DNA of 64,000 bases from Sipunculus nudus. Taxonomy: Eukaryota > Annelida > Sipuncula > Golfingiida > Sipunculidae. The notes under the pieces are model-generated. The model saw only the letters and a program-made list of their open reading frames with translations, had not been told where the DNA came from and ran no database searches. A program made the position numbers and the translations under genes. Shown piece by piece: positions 35,631-45,900 of this stretch. The DNA is taken from the NCBI GenBank assembly GCA_026874595.1, contig CM049309.1, positions 96,742,723 to 96,806,722 of the forward strand. The letters run 5' to 3'. Numbering within the stretch: the first letter of the stretch is position 1; every line of letters starts with the position of its first letter.

Positions 35631-37023
35631 TTTCAAGTGCTATTATATCTGGTGAGGGCCGGGTATATTTTATTGCTTTCAACGTTGCATCTGTGTTTTA
35701 TATAAAATGGTGAAGCCGGTCCTTAATCTAGCATTGTTGCATAAACAAAATTATACATCTGTTTGTAATGCAAAAAATTAAAAAAATAAAGTGAATTATT
35801 AGGTAAACCTTTTTTTATTATTGAAATAAAAAAATAGTATTTTTAAAGTGATATTTGTGTCATAATTTATAATATTACTACAATATTCGGCACACACACA
35901 TACTTAACAATACATGTAAACATGACCCATTTCTTATCCAGCATACCTGATTCACATATATAAGACCACATTCATTATGAGCAATAACCTTCTTCTTTGG
36001 TTTAATATTTATACAACTTGTTTTTTTTTGTGATGATGTATATCATTTTAGTTTTATATTAGCCCTATCTTAAACTATGAATCTGATTAATACAGATCAT
36101 TATGAGATTGGTCAAACATGAAATGTTTTAATTCTAAGGCCAAAAATTCATTAATTGCTCATCAGATGCCCAGTCTCCGTGGCTTGAAATTGTTAAATTT
36201 ATCTTTGTCGTGAAATCAAGACAGTTGGAAAATAAACCAATATTATTCTTCACATGGTTGGTATAAGACAAGGGACTAGAATGTTAATTTACTGAACATG
36301 TCTAGTGTCCATTTTTTAATGACCATGCAGACTCCATACACTATATAACACAGAGAAAAGTTGAGATAACTATTTAGAATAAGTTATTTAAGTAATATAT
36401 ATATGTGTGTGTGTGGTGACAAAGGATGATAAATTTGTTCTGTTACACATAACATAAAATTATATATTGTGTAATTATTTTAAAATATGAATAATATCTA
36501 ATTGTTAAGTCAATAGCGTCATTCCGATTTGTATGCTGTCTGCGATTATTCTACGTGACCCCCAACTGCCATTTCAAACCTATGCAACCTGACAGTCTGC
36601 CTCGGCACTAGAACTGGAAATATCTACAAAAATATTTGATTTTATCACTTTAAAAAATAAAACAATAATATTTGATGTATCAATAAGACATAGGTTTTGT
36701 CTGAGAGAGAAACTCGCTTGATTAATCTAAAATTATCCAGTCTTTCCCAGCGGGGGGCGATCGGCACTGACAGCTGGCCAGCTTGTGAGCAACATCGTCA
36801 GATATTGGAGAAAATATATAACGTATGATAATTTTAATGGTCACATTTGATTCCTTGAGTTAAAATGCATATGTCAGACAAATCTTAGTCGGAATAATGG
36901 CCTAGAATTCAAGCATGATGACTTTTTTCATGATTTCGGGCGATGTGTCTTGACAGGTATTTAAAATTCAATGAATGACAGCTTCGCCATCTTGCGGCCC
37001 TTTTGTATACCCTGGGTGGGTCT
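35631..37023. other. Right portion of the TTAA insert
   Basis: Low-copy AT-rich sequence with no recognised gene. The terminal 50 nt are GC-richer, and on the minus strand contain CAAGATGGCG (36986-36995), a YY1-like motif. Confidence 0.4.
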
Positions 37024-37129
37024 TTAACATGAGAATTGCTGAGGCTGGAGACTTTTTATCTCGGATATATCTTTATTTAATCAAGATTCAATTATTTAAC
37101 CAAAATTAGATCTGAATTTTGCAAAATTT

Positions 37130-37346
37130 TGATGTACAGACATTTTTTTGCAATGCCTGCAGATATTGGCCTAATTTTTGGTGTGTTGCAACAAAATGAC
37201 CACTTACAGTTCTAGTTCGCATTTTGTCCTGGTTTACCTACTTTTGACCTTATGACAGCTCCTTAACACAGAAAATTTTACAAACTTTAACTGATATTTC
37301 TAATTTGCTCCAGGAGGGGGCATTTGTGTCGTTCCGACACATCTAG
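37130..37346 (+). mobile_element. Hel-C 3' fragment
   Basis: One 180-nt type unit, then GGAGGGGGCAT, hairpin GTGTCG-TTC-CGACAC and CTAG (37343-37346). The left end is missing. Confidence 0.7.
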
Positions 37347-37999
37347 TTTGAGGATATAACTTTATTTAATCAAGATTCAAATGTGTCAAAATTAGATTGT
37401 ATTTTGTAAATTATTTAAGTTATTAGCATAAATAAAAAATCAATACCTTAAATTTTGTCCAACTTTGGCCACGGCACGTTTTTTCCTTATATGCACTGTT
37501 GATTTAATTTTCACAGCATATATACCTAAAGATGTAATCTTTTAAATCTGAAATTTCAAAGGAATTGATTGAAAAGAGTAGCTTTGATTCAAGTTCTCAT
37601 ACACCATGTCAAGTGTTGTTTACATCAAGCCCACCTAGTAGTACAGCCTTCACCTCTGTTAAGTTACCCACTTAAGGCAGCTTGCCTTGGCTCAGCTTGG
37701 CCACTACTGGCAGGTTTCCCCTCTGCCCTGCCCTTTCCCCCTCCCCCCTCCCCCAGATGATGCATAAACTAGATGAATGTTAAAATGTTCTGTATTGGAT
37801 TCATTCTTATTCTAGACTATGCAACATTTTAGATTTTGTATTGTACCACCAGGGTTACAATGATTAAAGTGCACATTTAATTGTGTCCACAATGTGGTTT
37901 ATTGAAAGTGTGGATGTTCATCAGATAAGGAATTCCTTACTTAACCAGGTGTGAAATTGAATATTAATTCCAGTAAGATATTATAGCTGAGATAGTAAT

Positions 38000-38825
38000 T
38001 GTATCCGCCAAAACGAAGTTTTTTTACTTTGTTTTTGACCGGGTTCCGCCGCCGCCGCCTTCGTTTCCGGAGAACTCATCTGAGACTACTGGACGGATTT
38101 TTCCAAAACTTACACAAATTATCGGGTCACATGTGAACTGGTGCCTAACCAAGTGACCTTGACCTCTGACCTTTCCCCATTAACCCACATATCTCTGGAA
38201 CAGTTTGACCGATCAGGAAAAAAATTTTACACAAATGTACCCCATGGATAGCTTTATAACATACACAAAAAAAGGTGGCGCCACCTGCTACCATGTTTGC
38301 ACAGTGTCCATCTGTTCATCTGCCTTGGGATAAAATCTCTCATATCTCTGCAGTGGTTTGACTAATTCACCTGAAATTTGGCATGCTTATACATCCTAGA
38401 TAGCTTTCTTGATTTTATGACAGGTGGCGCCACCTACATTCATGCTGCAGACATTAATGCTTATATCTCCGGACTCGTTTGACCAATCAGGAAAAAAATT
38501 TTACACAAATGTAGCCCTTGCATATCTTTATAACATACACAAAAATGATGGCGTCACCTGCAGCCATTTTTGCATAGCATCCATCTGTTTGTCTGCTGTG
38601 GGATAAAATCACTCATATCTCTGCAGTGGTTTGACTTTTCCACATGAAATTTTGCATGTGTATACATCTTGGATAGTTTCTCATTCAAATAACAGGTGGC
38701 GCCACCTACAATCATGTTTATGTGATGTGTGTTTCCCCTTGCCACTCAATCCATGGCTCACTTCACCCGTCCTTCTCTGATTTTGGCGAATACACGTAGT
38801 CGCTTGTCGACTACCCATATGCTAG
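38000..38825 (+). mobile_element. Hel-E Helitron-like element, complete copy
   Basis: Left GTATCCGCCAAAAC (38001-38014) and right TTTTGGCGAATAC (38781-38793) are inverted with one mismatch. Hairpin GTAGTCG (38796-38802)/CGACTAC (38808-38814), 7 nt, CTAG (38822-38825), TT. Three exact GGTGGCGCCACC sites (38274, 38423, 38695) and TGACCTTGACCTCTGACC near 38154. Non-coding. Confidence 0.86.
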
Positions 38826-39013
38826 TTAGCACAATGATATTGTTTGTCCCTCATTCAACCAACAATATATTTGAAAAGATGTTTTTATTATAGCAAATTT
38901 ACTTAATCTTTTATTTCTGTGAAAAAATTAAGCATGTACTGAAAACTCCAATGTACAAAACTTTTTAATAGTTATTCAAGGAATAATCTTGAAGATGCCA
39001 TGTTGTGGCATTA

Positions 39014-40308
39014 TTGTATCCGCCAAAACAGTTTTGCGGATACTATGTTTTCAGCTGCACGCGGCCGCCGCGGCGGCGGCGGTGTCCGGAGAACTCCTCC
39101 GTAACAGCTGGGCAGAACTTTACGAAACCCGGGATTCTGTTAGGGTCACATGTGAACTGCTGCGCCCCGATTTTGTTTTGACCTCTGACCTTTCCTCTGC
39201 GCTCTGCGTCCGTTTGTGCGTCTGTTTCCACACATAAACCCACATATCTCGGGAACCTTTTGACAGATCAGGAAAATTTTTTTGCACAAATGTAGCCCTT
39301 GGAGAGCTTTATAACATACACAAGAAATGGTGGCGCCACCTGCAACCATGTTTGCACAGTGTCCATCTGTTCATCTGCCTTGGGTTAAAATCACTCACAT
39401 CTCTGCAGTGATTTGACTAATTCACCTGAAATTCGGCATGCGTATACATCCTGGATAGCTTTTCTGATTTTGACAGGTGGCGCCACCTACATTCAGGTTT
39501 ATGCTGCAGACATCCAAGCTCATATCTGGGGAACCGTTTGACCGATATGGCCAAAATTTTGCATGTGTATAGGTCTCATGTAGCTCTTTATCATACGCAA
39601 AACTGGTGGCGCCACCTGCAGCCATTTTTGCACAGTTCCCGTCTGGTTGCCATGGGATAAAATCACTCATATCTCTGCAGTGATTTGACTAATTCACCTG
39701 AAATTTGGCATGCGTATACATCCTGGATAGCTTCTCTGATTTTATGACAGGTGGCGCCACCTACATTCAGGTTAACGCTGCAGACATCCAAGCTCATATC
39801 TCGGGAACCGTTTGACCGATTGAGCCAAAATTTTGCATGTGTATAGATCTCACATAGCTCTTTATCATACGCAAAACTGGTGGCGCAACCTGCAGCCATT
39901 TTTGCACAGCTCCCGTCTGTTTGTTTGCCATGGGATAAGATCACTCATATCTCTGCAGTGATTTGACTAATTCACCTGAAATTTGGCATGCGTATACATC
40001 CTGGATAGCTTATCTGATTTTATGACAGGTGGCGCCACCTACATTCACGTTTACGCTGCAGACGTCGAAGCTCATATCTTGGGAACCGTTTGACCGATTG
40101 GGCCAAAATTTTGCATGTGTATAGATCTCACATAGCTCTTTATCATACGCAAAACTGGTGGCGCCACCTGCAGCCATTTTTGCACAGCTCCCGTCTGTTT
40201 GTCTGCCATGGGATAAAATCACTCATATCTCAGCAGTGGTTTGACATATCTGCCTAAAATTTTGCAGGTTTATACATCCCTGACAGCTCTCTTGATTTTA
40301 TGACAGGT
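39014..40308 (+). mobile_element. Hel-E copy with amplified internal units, 3' end lost
   Basis: Left GTATCCGCCAAAAC at 39016-39029. The copy stops without hairpin or CTAG near 40308. Inside, a roughly 275-nt unit repeats (palindromes at 39476, 39750, 40028 and, half a unit away, 39605, a mutated one near 39878, 40157). Confidence 0.78.
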
Positions 40309-40625
40309 ATCCCAAAACATTTACTGTTTTTCTTCATGACAGTCTTGTCAGAGTATTAGTAGTTTTGAAGTCATATATTTAGAACTTTACTCTAACCAAG
40401 TAGGAGGGCCCCTTTCCTCTTAGCTTCTCATATGGTTATATATATGAAAAACATTTCAGTAGAATATTTTGCATATTTTGCTTTTGCTAAAATTTCAAGC
40501 TTCAGCTGAGCGCCATGACCCAATGGTCCCTTGTTTTTATCTGCCTTACCTTGGCTTTGTCTCTATTTTGACATTAAACTACCTGAATGCAGGATTTGAT
40601 TAAGTTTTGTTCTGTTTTCTTTCAG

Positions 40626-40658
40626 TCTATTAAGAAGGATCTGGAGGAGTTTTTCTGA
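40626..40658 (+). CDS. GPX4: GPX4-type glutathione peroxidase, terminal coding exon
   Basis: Ten codons, SIKKDLEEFF, followed by TGA at 40656-40658. They correspond to the short C-terminal helix (in mammals an E-K-D-L stretch ending in aromatic residues). The acceptor is ttttctttcag ending at 40625, and phase 0 matches the preceding exon. This TGA is read as the true stop: it stands at the family's usual C-terminus, and only vertebrate-style termination fits here. The four exons together give about 137 residues of a protein normally near 170 residues without transit peptide, so roughly 30 or more N-terminal residues are outside the window. Confidence 0.9.
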   Translation, partial: SIKKDLEEFF

Positions 40659-40756
40659 CTGGAACAAGGGGAAAGGGTCCAACACAAACTTTAAAAACCA
40701 GGTCATATTGACCTCTTTTTTGTCTTTCTTGTTGGTTTGAAGGATAGATGAATCAT

Positions 40757-40816
40757 GGATGTTATGAAGGCTGACCCAGAAACCAGAACTTGGTAGGGTT
40801 TGCTGGATATCTTCTA
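40757..40816 (+). promoter_or_regulatory. SECIS-like element (form 2 geometry)
   Basis: The SECIS element recruits SECISBP2 and eEFSec so that UGA is read as selenocysteine. The 5' quartet is ATGA (40764-40767) and the 3' quartet GGAT (40805-40808), which fits NGAN. Between them a stem of about nine pairs forms (AG-C-GACCC against GGGTTTGCT, one bulge and one T-T mismatch). The unpaired AA lies at 40780-40782, 12 nt after the quartet, the expected 11-12 nt spacing. Beyond it a mini-stem ACCA (40782-40785)/TGGT (40791-40794) with a 5-nt loop makes this a form 2 apex. The basal helix is present but has two T-T mismatches. Pairing was done by eye. Confidence 0.82.
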
Positions 40817-41257
40817 CTGTGCACCGTTTCCAGTGACTTGTTTAAAGTTTGAACCAAGAGAAAGAGAAAAAGAGAGGAAAATGTGAACCTGGATGTTTGT
40901 ATCATGGAATATTTTAGTTTCTTTTATTTTAATTTTTTTATTAATTCAGTGGTATATATTATATTATACATGTCTTAAGTAACATTATTTGAAACTTTTT
41001 CCAAGTCAAACTTGTCATCAATCAGTGGCTTATATTTTACCAAACACACTTAGCTCTTGGAGTCTGATGTAACATTAGCTAACTTTCTTGATATGGTATA
41101 GATTCATGCCCTTTTGTTAAAAAATTATAGTATAAATGGTATGTCCCAAAGTGTTTTGCCATAATTTATCATTAATTGATTTTCACATTTGAAGTCATAT
41201 TTTTTTTTACATTGACATGGTAATTATACATAAACTTATTCTTCAAACTGAGAAATC

Positions 41258-41267
41258 AATAAATAAA
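41258..41267 (+). terminator. Overlapping poly(A) signals of the GPX4-type gene
   Basis: AATAAA occurs at 41258-41263 and again at 41262-41267. About 15 nt later comes a GT-rich then T-rich run (41281-41296), the usual downstream element, so cleavage near 41275-41285 is likely. Confidence 0.72.
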
Positions 41268-41280
41268 TTGTATATGACCA

Positions 41281-42249
41281 TGTGTGTGCCTTTTTATATA
41301 TTGATACGGGACCCGGTCTCCACCATAATGATATAGAGGAGGGGTTCGGGGATGTCCCCACCTGTATCACATACGGTTGCTGGAAGTGGTGGCTGACAAT
41401 GTTCCAAGACCAGTTTGATGATAGAAGTCTTTATTCAATAGCAAGCGGTCTGGGACAGTCTCTCTCTCTGAGAGAGCCGCCCAGCCTCCCTGAATCTCTC
41501 TGACTCTCAGTGCGCACTACAGATAGTTTTGTTACAGAGCTTTCACGTGACATATGAGACGTACATATCCTTATTTCTGCATTTCCTCATAAAAGCTAAA
41601 CCTTATTGGATGACCCAAAGTAGGTCACAATTACATCAGAGTTATAAGTTGACTTTATAAGTTTTGCCAGATTTTACTGGATGAAAGTATTCTGGAAAAT
41701 CCCAAGTCTGACCTGACATACATCCAGTTATAGACTGACCTACAAGTCATATTTGGAGGACAGTGCTTATATACACATGCGGGGTCTCATAAAATAACAT
41801 GTTTTAATTGTGTTCTACCATTCCCTCATAAAGACTAAACACATAAGTCATTCTGTGACACTATTTCTGTTTGTACAGACTTAAAATAGACCTTAATGGT
41901 TTGGTGTACTGTTCTCTGATTAAACTGGGAGAGAAGCCTATATGTGTGTGACTGGATGACTGGTTGTCGGGTGTCATCAATTATGAGAAGTCATTAATTG
42001 TTCAGTCTGACATGCCTGAAACTGAGCTTAAATTTGTGAAATATGAAATGTGAAATATTCCTTGAAATATGTGTTAAGTCTCAAATATGCACTTTCCTAC
42101 TCCATAACAATATGAATTTACATCTTTTAATAGTTTAATGCAGGAAAACCTATCAAGAATACTACATGAAAACTACTCCTGTATTAATTTAACCATTTAA
42201 AATGGATACTAACCCTTTTCCAGTCTACCTGTTCAGATTTGGCAAAAGT
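41281..42249. other. Downstream of the GPX4 gene; possible LTR-like remnant on the minus strand
   Basis: Read on the minus strand there is a TATATAAG box near 41770, AATAAA near 41435, an end ...TATCA at 41329-41334, and three bases later TGGTGGAGACCGGG (41312-41325), which could be a primer-binding site. No second LTR, gag or pol sequence is visible, so this is only a possibility. The rest is low-copy. Confidence 0.25.
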
Positions 42250-42921
42250 AACAAGGGACCTATGGGTCACGACGATCAGCTGTTATATATGATTAAAAAT
42301 ATTATTTAGAAATGAGGCACATGCTGGTTTTGTGTGGTAATAAATATAAGCTGTATTATGAGTTGTTGTTGTTTAGCTTATGTATGATTTTGATAGTACC
42401 TTTGGAGACAGGGAAGAGGATTGATTTCATTTATTTTATTAACAAATGGAGTACTATTGTCACACAGATTTTGACTTGGCCATAACTTATAAGCAGAATA
42501 TATAATATAAGGGTTTAACTATTAATTAAAAAAAATTACAAATAGTCCCAAATATAATTTTTATTAAAAATAATAAGAGAATCATGATTTTTTAAAATGA
42601 AATATAACTGAAATGATTATTAAAATAATATTAAAGAATATATTCATGAATGCATTCATGAATACATTTTGAAAGTATTTGCACTGGTATTCATATACTT
42701 TCATTTTTACCTGAATTCCCATTCTTTATGCAAGAAATTTTTATAATGGAGTACATAATCATATTCGTATTTAAATACAATTACAAAGTATTCGCACCAT
42801 GTCTGGTATTTATTCAGTTTTCACCAAACAATGACGTTGAGAATCCAGAATATACAAAATTCACACATTTAAATAATGATCATAAGTACCTGGTTTTATG
42901 GCTTTTATTTATATTAAAAAA

Positions 42922-45900
42922 CTAGACATTTCTTGGCACCGCAGGTGCCAGAGTATCCCCAGACATAATAGCCCCCCCCCCCCCCTTTAAGAATAGACCC
43001 CCATTTTTAGCAGCATATACTGACACTTGGCATATTTATTGTTTCTTCCACCTAACAATCAACAATCTTGTTGAAGATGTTGGTCCTGTGACCTTGATCT
43101 TTTTAAAGATGTGTCCTGTGACCTTGACCTTTGACCTCATGACCCCAAAATCAATTCGGGGCTTGCTTTCCAATGGGACATATGCAAGTCGGGTTTGAAA
43201 TCTATACATCAATAAAGCAGGAATTATTATCCAGAAACTAATTTTTTGACAGATGGCTCCTGTGACCTTCACCTTTGACCTTGTGACCTCAAAATGGATA
43301 GTGTTCTTCCTCTCTTGGCAGGAGAACTATATGTGCAAGATGAAAGATCTGAGATGAAATGTTTGGCTGAAAATGCATCCACATCTTTTTAAAGATGTGA
43401 CCTTGACCTTTGACCCCAAAATCAATTTTGGTCTTGCTTTTCCAATAGGACATATACAAGTCAAGTTTGAAATCCATACATCAATAAAAGTAGGAATTAT
43501 CATCAGGAAAATAATTTTTGGACAGATGGCTCCTGTGACCTTCATCTTTGACCTTGTGACCTCAAAAATTGATAGGGGTCTTCCACTCTTGGCAGGTGAA
43601 CTTTATGTGCAAGATAAAAGATCTGAGATGAATTGTTTGGCTGAAAATGCATCCACAATCTTTTTAAAGAGTTTCCCGTGACCTTGACCTTTGACCTCAT
43701 GACCCAAGAATCAATTTTGGTCTTGCTTTTTCAATAAGACATATACAAGTCAAGTTTGAAATCCATACATTAATAAAAGAAGATATTATCATCCAGAAAC
43801 AAATTTTTGGACAGATGGCTTCTGTGACCTTCACCTTTGACCTTGTGACCTCAAAAATTGATAGGGGTCTTCCACTCTTGGCAGGTGAACTTTATGTGCA
43901 AGATGAAAGATCTGAGATGAATCGTTTGGCTAAAAATGCATCCACAATCTTTTTAAAGAGGTTTCCTGTGACCTTGACCTTTGACCTCATGACCCCAAAA
44001 TCAATTCGGGTCTTGCTTTTCCAATGGATCAAATACAAGTCGAATTTGAAATCCATACATCAATAAAAGAAGATATTATCATCCAGAAACTAATTTTTGG
44101 ACAGATGGCTCCTGTGACCTTCACCTTTGACATCGTGACCTCAAAATTGATAGGGTTCTTCCTCTCTTGGCAGGTGAACTATATGTGCAAGATGAAAGAT
44201 CTGAGATGAAAGGTTTGGCTGAAAATGTATCCACATCTTTTTAAAGATGTGTCCTGTGACCTTGACCTTTGACCTCATGACCCCAAAATCAATTTTGGTC
44301 TTGCTTTTCCAATGGGACATATACGAGTCAAGTTTGAAATCCATATATCAATAAAAGCAGGAATTATCATTCAGAAACTAATTTTTGGACAGATGGCTCC
44401 TGTGACCTTCACCTTTGACCTTGTGAACTCAATATTGATAGGGGTCTTCCACTCTTGGCAGGTGAACTATATGTGCATGATGAAAGATCTAAGATGAATT
44501 GTTTGGCTGAAAATGCATCCACAATCTTTTTAAAGAGGTTTCCTGTGACCTTGACCTTTGACCTCATGACCCCAAAAACAATTCAGGTCTTACTTTTCCA
44601 ATGGGTCAAATACAAGTCAAGTTTGAAATCCATACATCAATAAAAGTAGGAATTATAATCCAGAAACTAATTTTTGGACAGATGGCTCCTGTGACCTTCA
44701 CCTTTGACCTTGTGACCTCAACATTTATAGGGTTCTTCCTCTCTTGGCAGGTGAACTATATGTGCAAGATGAAAGATCTAAGATGAAATATTTGGCTGAA
44801 AATGCATCCACAATCTTTTTAAAGAAGCGTCCTGTGACCTTGACCTTTGACCTCATGACCCCAAAATCAATTTTTGTCATGCTTTTCGAATGGGACATAT
44901 ACGTCAAGTTTGAAATCCATACATCAATAAAAGTAGGAATTATCATCCAGAAACTCTTTTTTGGACAGATGGCTCCTGTGACCTTCATCTTTGACCTTGT
45001 GACCTCAAAAATTGATAGGGGTCTTCCACTCTTGGCAGGTGAACTTTATGTGCAAGATAAAAGATCTGAGATGAATTGTTTGGCTGAAAATGCATCCACA
45101 ATCTTTTTAAAGAGTTTCCCGTGACCTTGACCTTTGACCTCATGACCCCAGAATCAATTTTGGTCTTGCTTTTTCAATAAGACATATACAAGTCAAGTTT
45201 GAAATCCATACATTAATAAAAGAAGATATTATCATCCAGAAACAAATTTTTGGACAGATGGCTCCTGTGACCTTCACCTTTGACCTTGTGACCTCAAAAA
45301 TTGATAGGGGTCTTCCACTCTTGGCAGGTGAACTTTATGTGCAAGATGAAAGATCTGAGATGAATCGTTTGGCTAAAAATGCATCCACAATCTTTTTAAA
45401 GAGGTTTCCTGTGACCTTGACCTTTGACCTCATGACCCCAAAATCAATTCGGGTCTTGCTTTTCCAATGGATCAAATACAAGTCAAATTTGAAATCCATA
45501 CATCAATAAAAGAAGATATTATCATCCAGAAACTAATTTTTGGACAGATGGCTCCTGTGACCTTCACCTTTGACATCGTGACCTCAAAATTGATAGGGTT
45601 CTTCCTCTCTTGGCAGGTGAACTATATGTGCAAGATGAAAGATCTGAGATGAAAGGTTTGGCTGAAAATGTATCCACATCTTTCTAAAGATGTGTCCTGT
45701 GACCTTGACCTTTGACCTCATGACCCAAAAATCAATTTTGGTCTTGCTTTTTCAATAAGACATATACAAGTCAAGTTTGAAATCCATATATCAATAAAAG
45801 CAGGAATTATCATCCAGAAACTAATTTTTGGACAGATGGCTCCTGTGACCTTCACCTTTGACCTTGTGAACTCAAAATTGATAGGGGTCTTCCACTCTTG

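Larger units (their letters stand above)
28873..37023. mobile_element. 8.15-kb segment inserted at a duplicated TTAA (piggyBac/Kolobok-type target)
   Basis: TTAA at 28869-28872 and 37024-37027 flank the segment. Joining the outer flanks restores the intact Hel-A phrase seen at 60370-60390 and 53760-53785. The ends read AGACCCAACACCC and, reversed, AGACCCACCCAGG, so the terminal inverted repeat is at least AGACCCA. Removing two nested Hel-A copies leaves about 2.9 kb of own sequence (28873-29853, 32487-33060, 35631-37023). No transposase was recognised. TTAA duplication is characteristic of piggyBac and Kolobok. Confidence 0.72.
28463..40535 (+). mobile_element. Old Hel-A copy, discontinuous host of nested insertions
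   Basis: The left end AGCTCAGCTGG lies at 28468; the right end is CAGCTGAGC (40503-40511), GACCCAATGGTC (40517-40528), CCTTGTT. Its own sequence is at 28463-28872, 37028-37130, 37347-37999, 38826-39013 and 40309-40535. Inserted in it are the TTAA-flanked segment (28873-37023), a Hel-C fragment and two Hel-E copies. Confidence 0.68.
40659..41280 (+). other. GPX4: 3' untranslated region of the GPX4-type gene
   Basis: From the stop codon to the probable cleavage site. It holds the SECIS-like hairpin near its start and two overlapping AATAAA signals near its end, and it shows none of the mobile-element ends seen elsewhere, which fits a retained functional UTR. The exact cleavage point is inferred. 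Confidence 0.7.

Noticed and set aside
41282-41503. 73-codon open frame after the poly(A) signal as an exon
   Set aside because: It overlaps the downstream poly(A) element and the LTR-like remnant; no conserved motif.
41312-41770. LTR retrotransposon
   Set aside because: Only a TATA-like box, AATAAA and a weak primer-site match on the minus strand; no paired LTR or pol. Listed only as a low-confidence possibility.
44744-45124. 126-codon and related open frames in the satellite array as a protein family
   Set aside because: The 289-nt period is not a multiple of three, similar frames appear on both strands, and all track the repeat.
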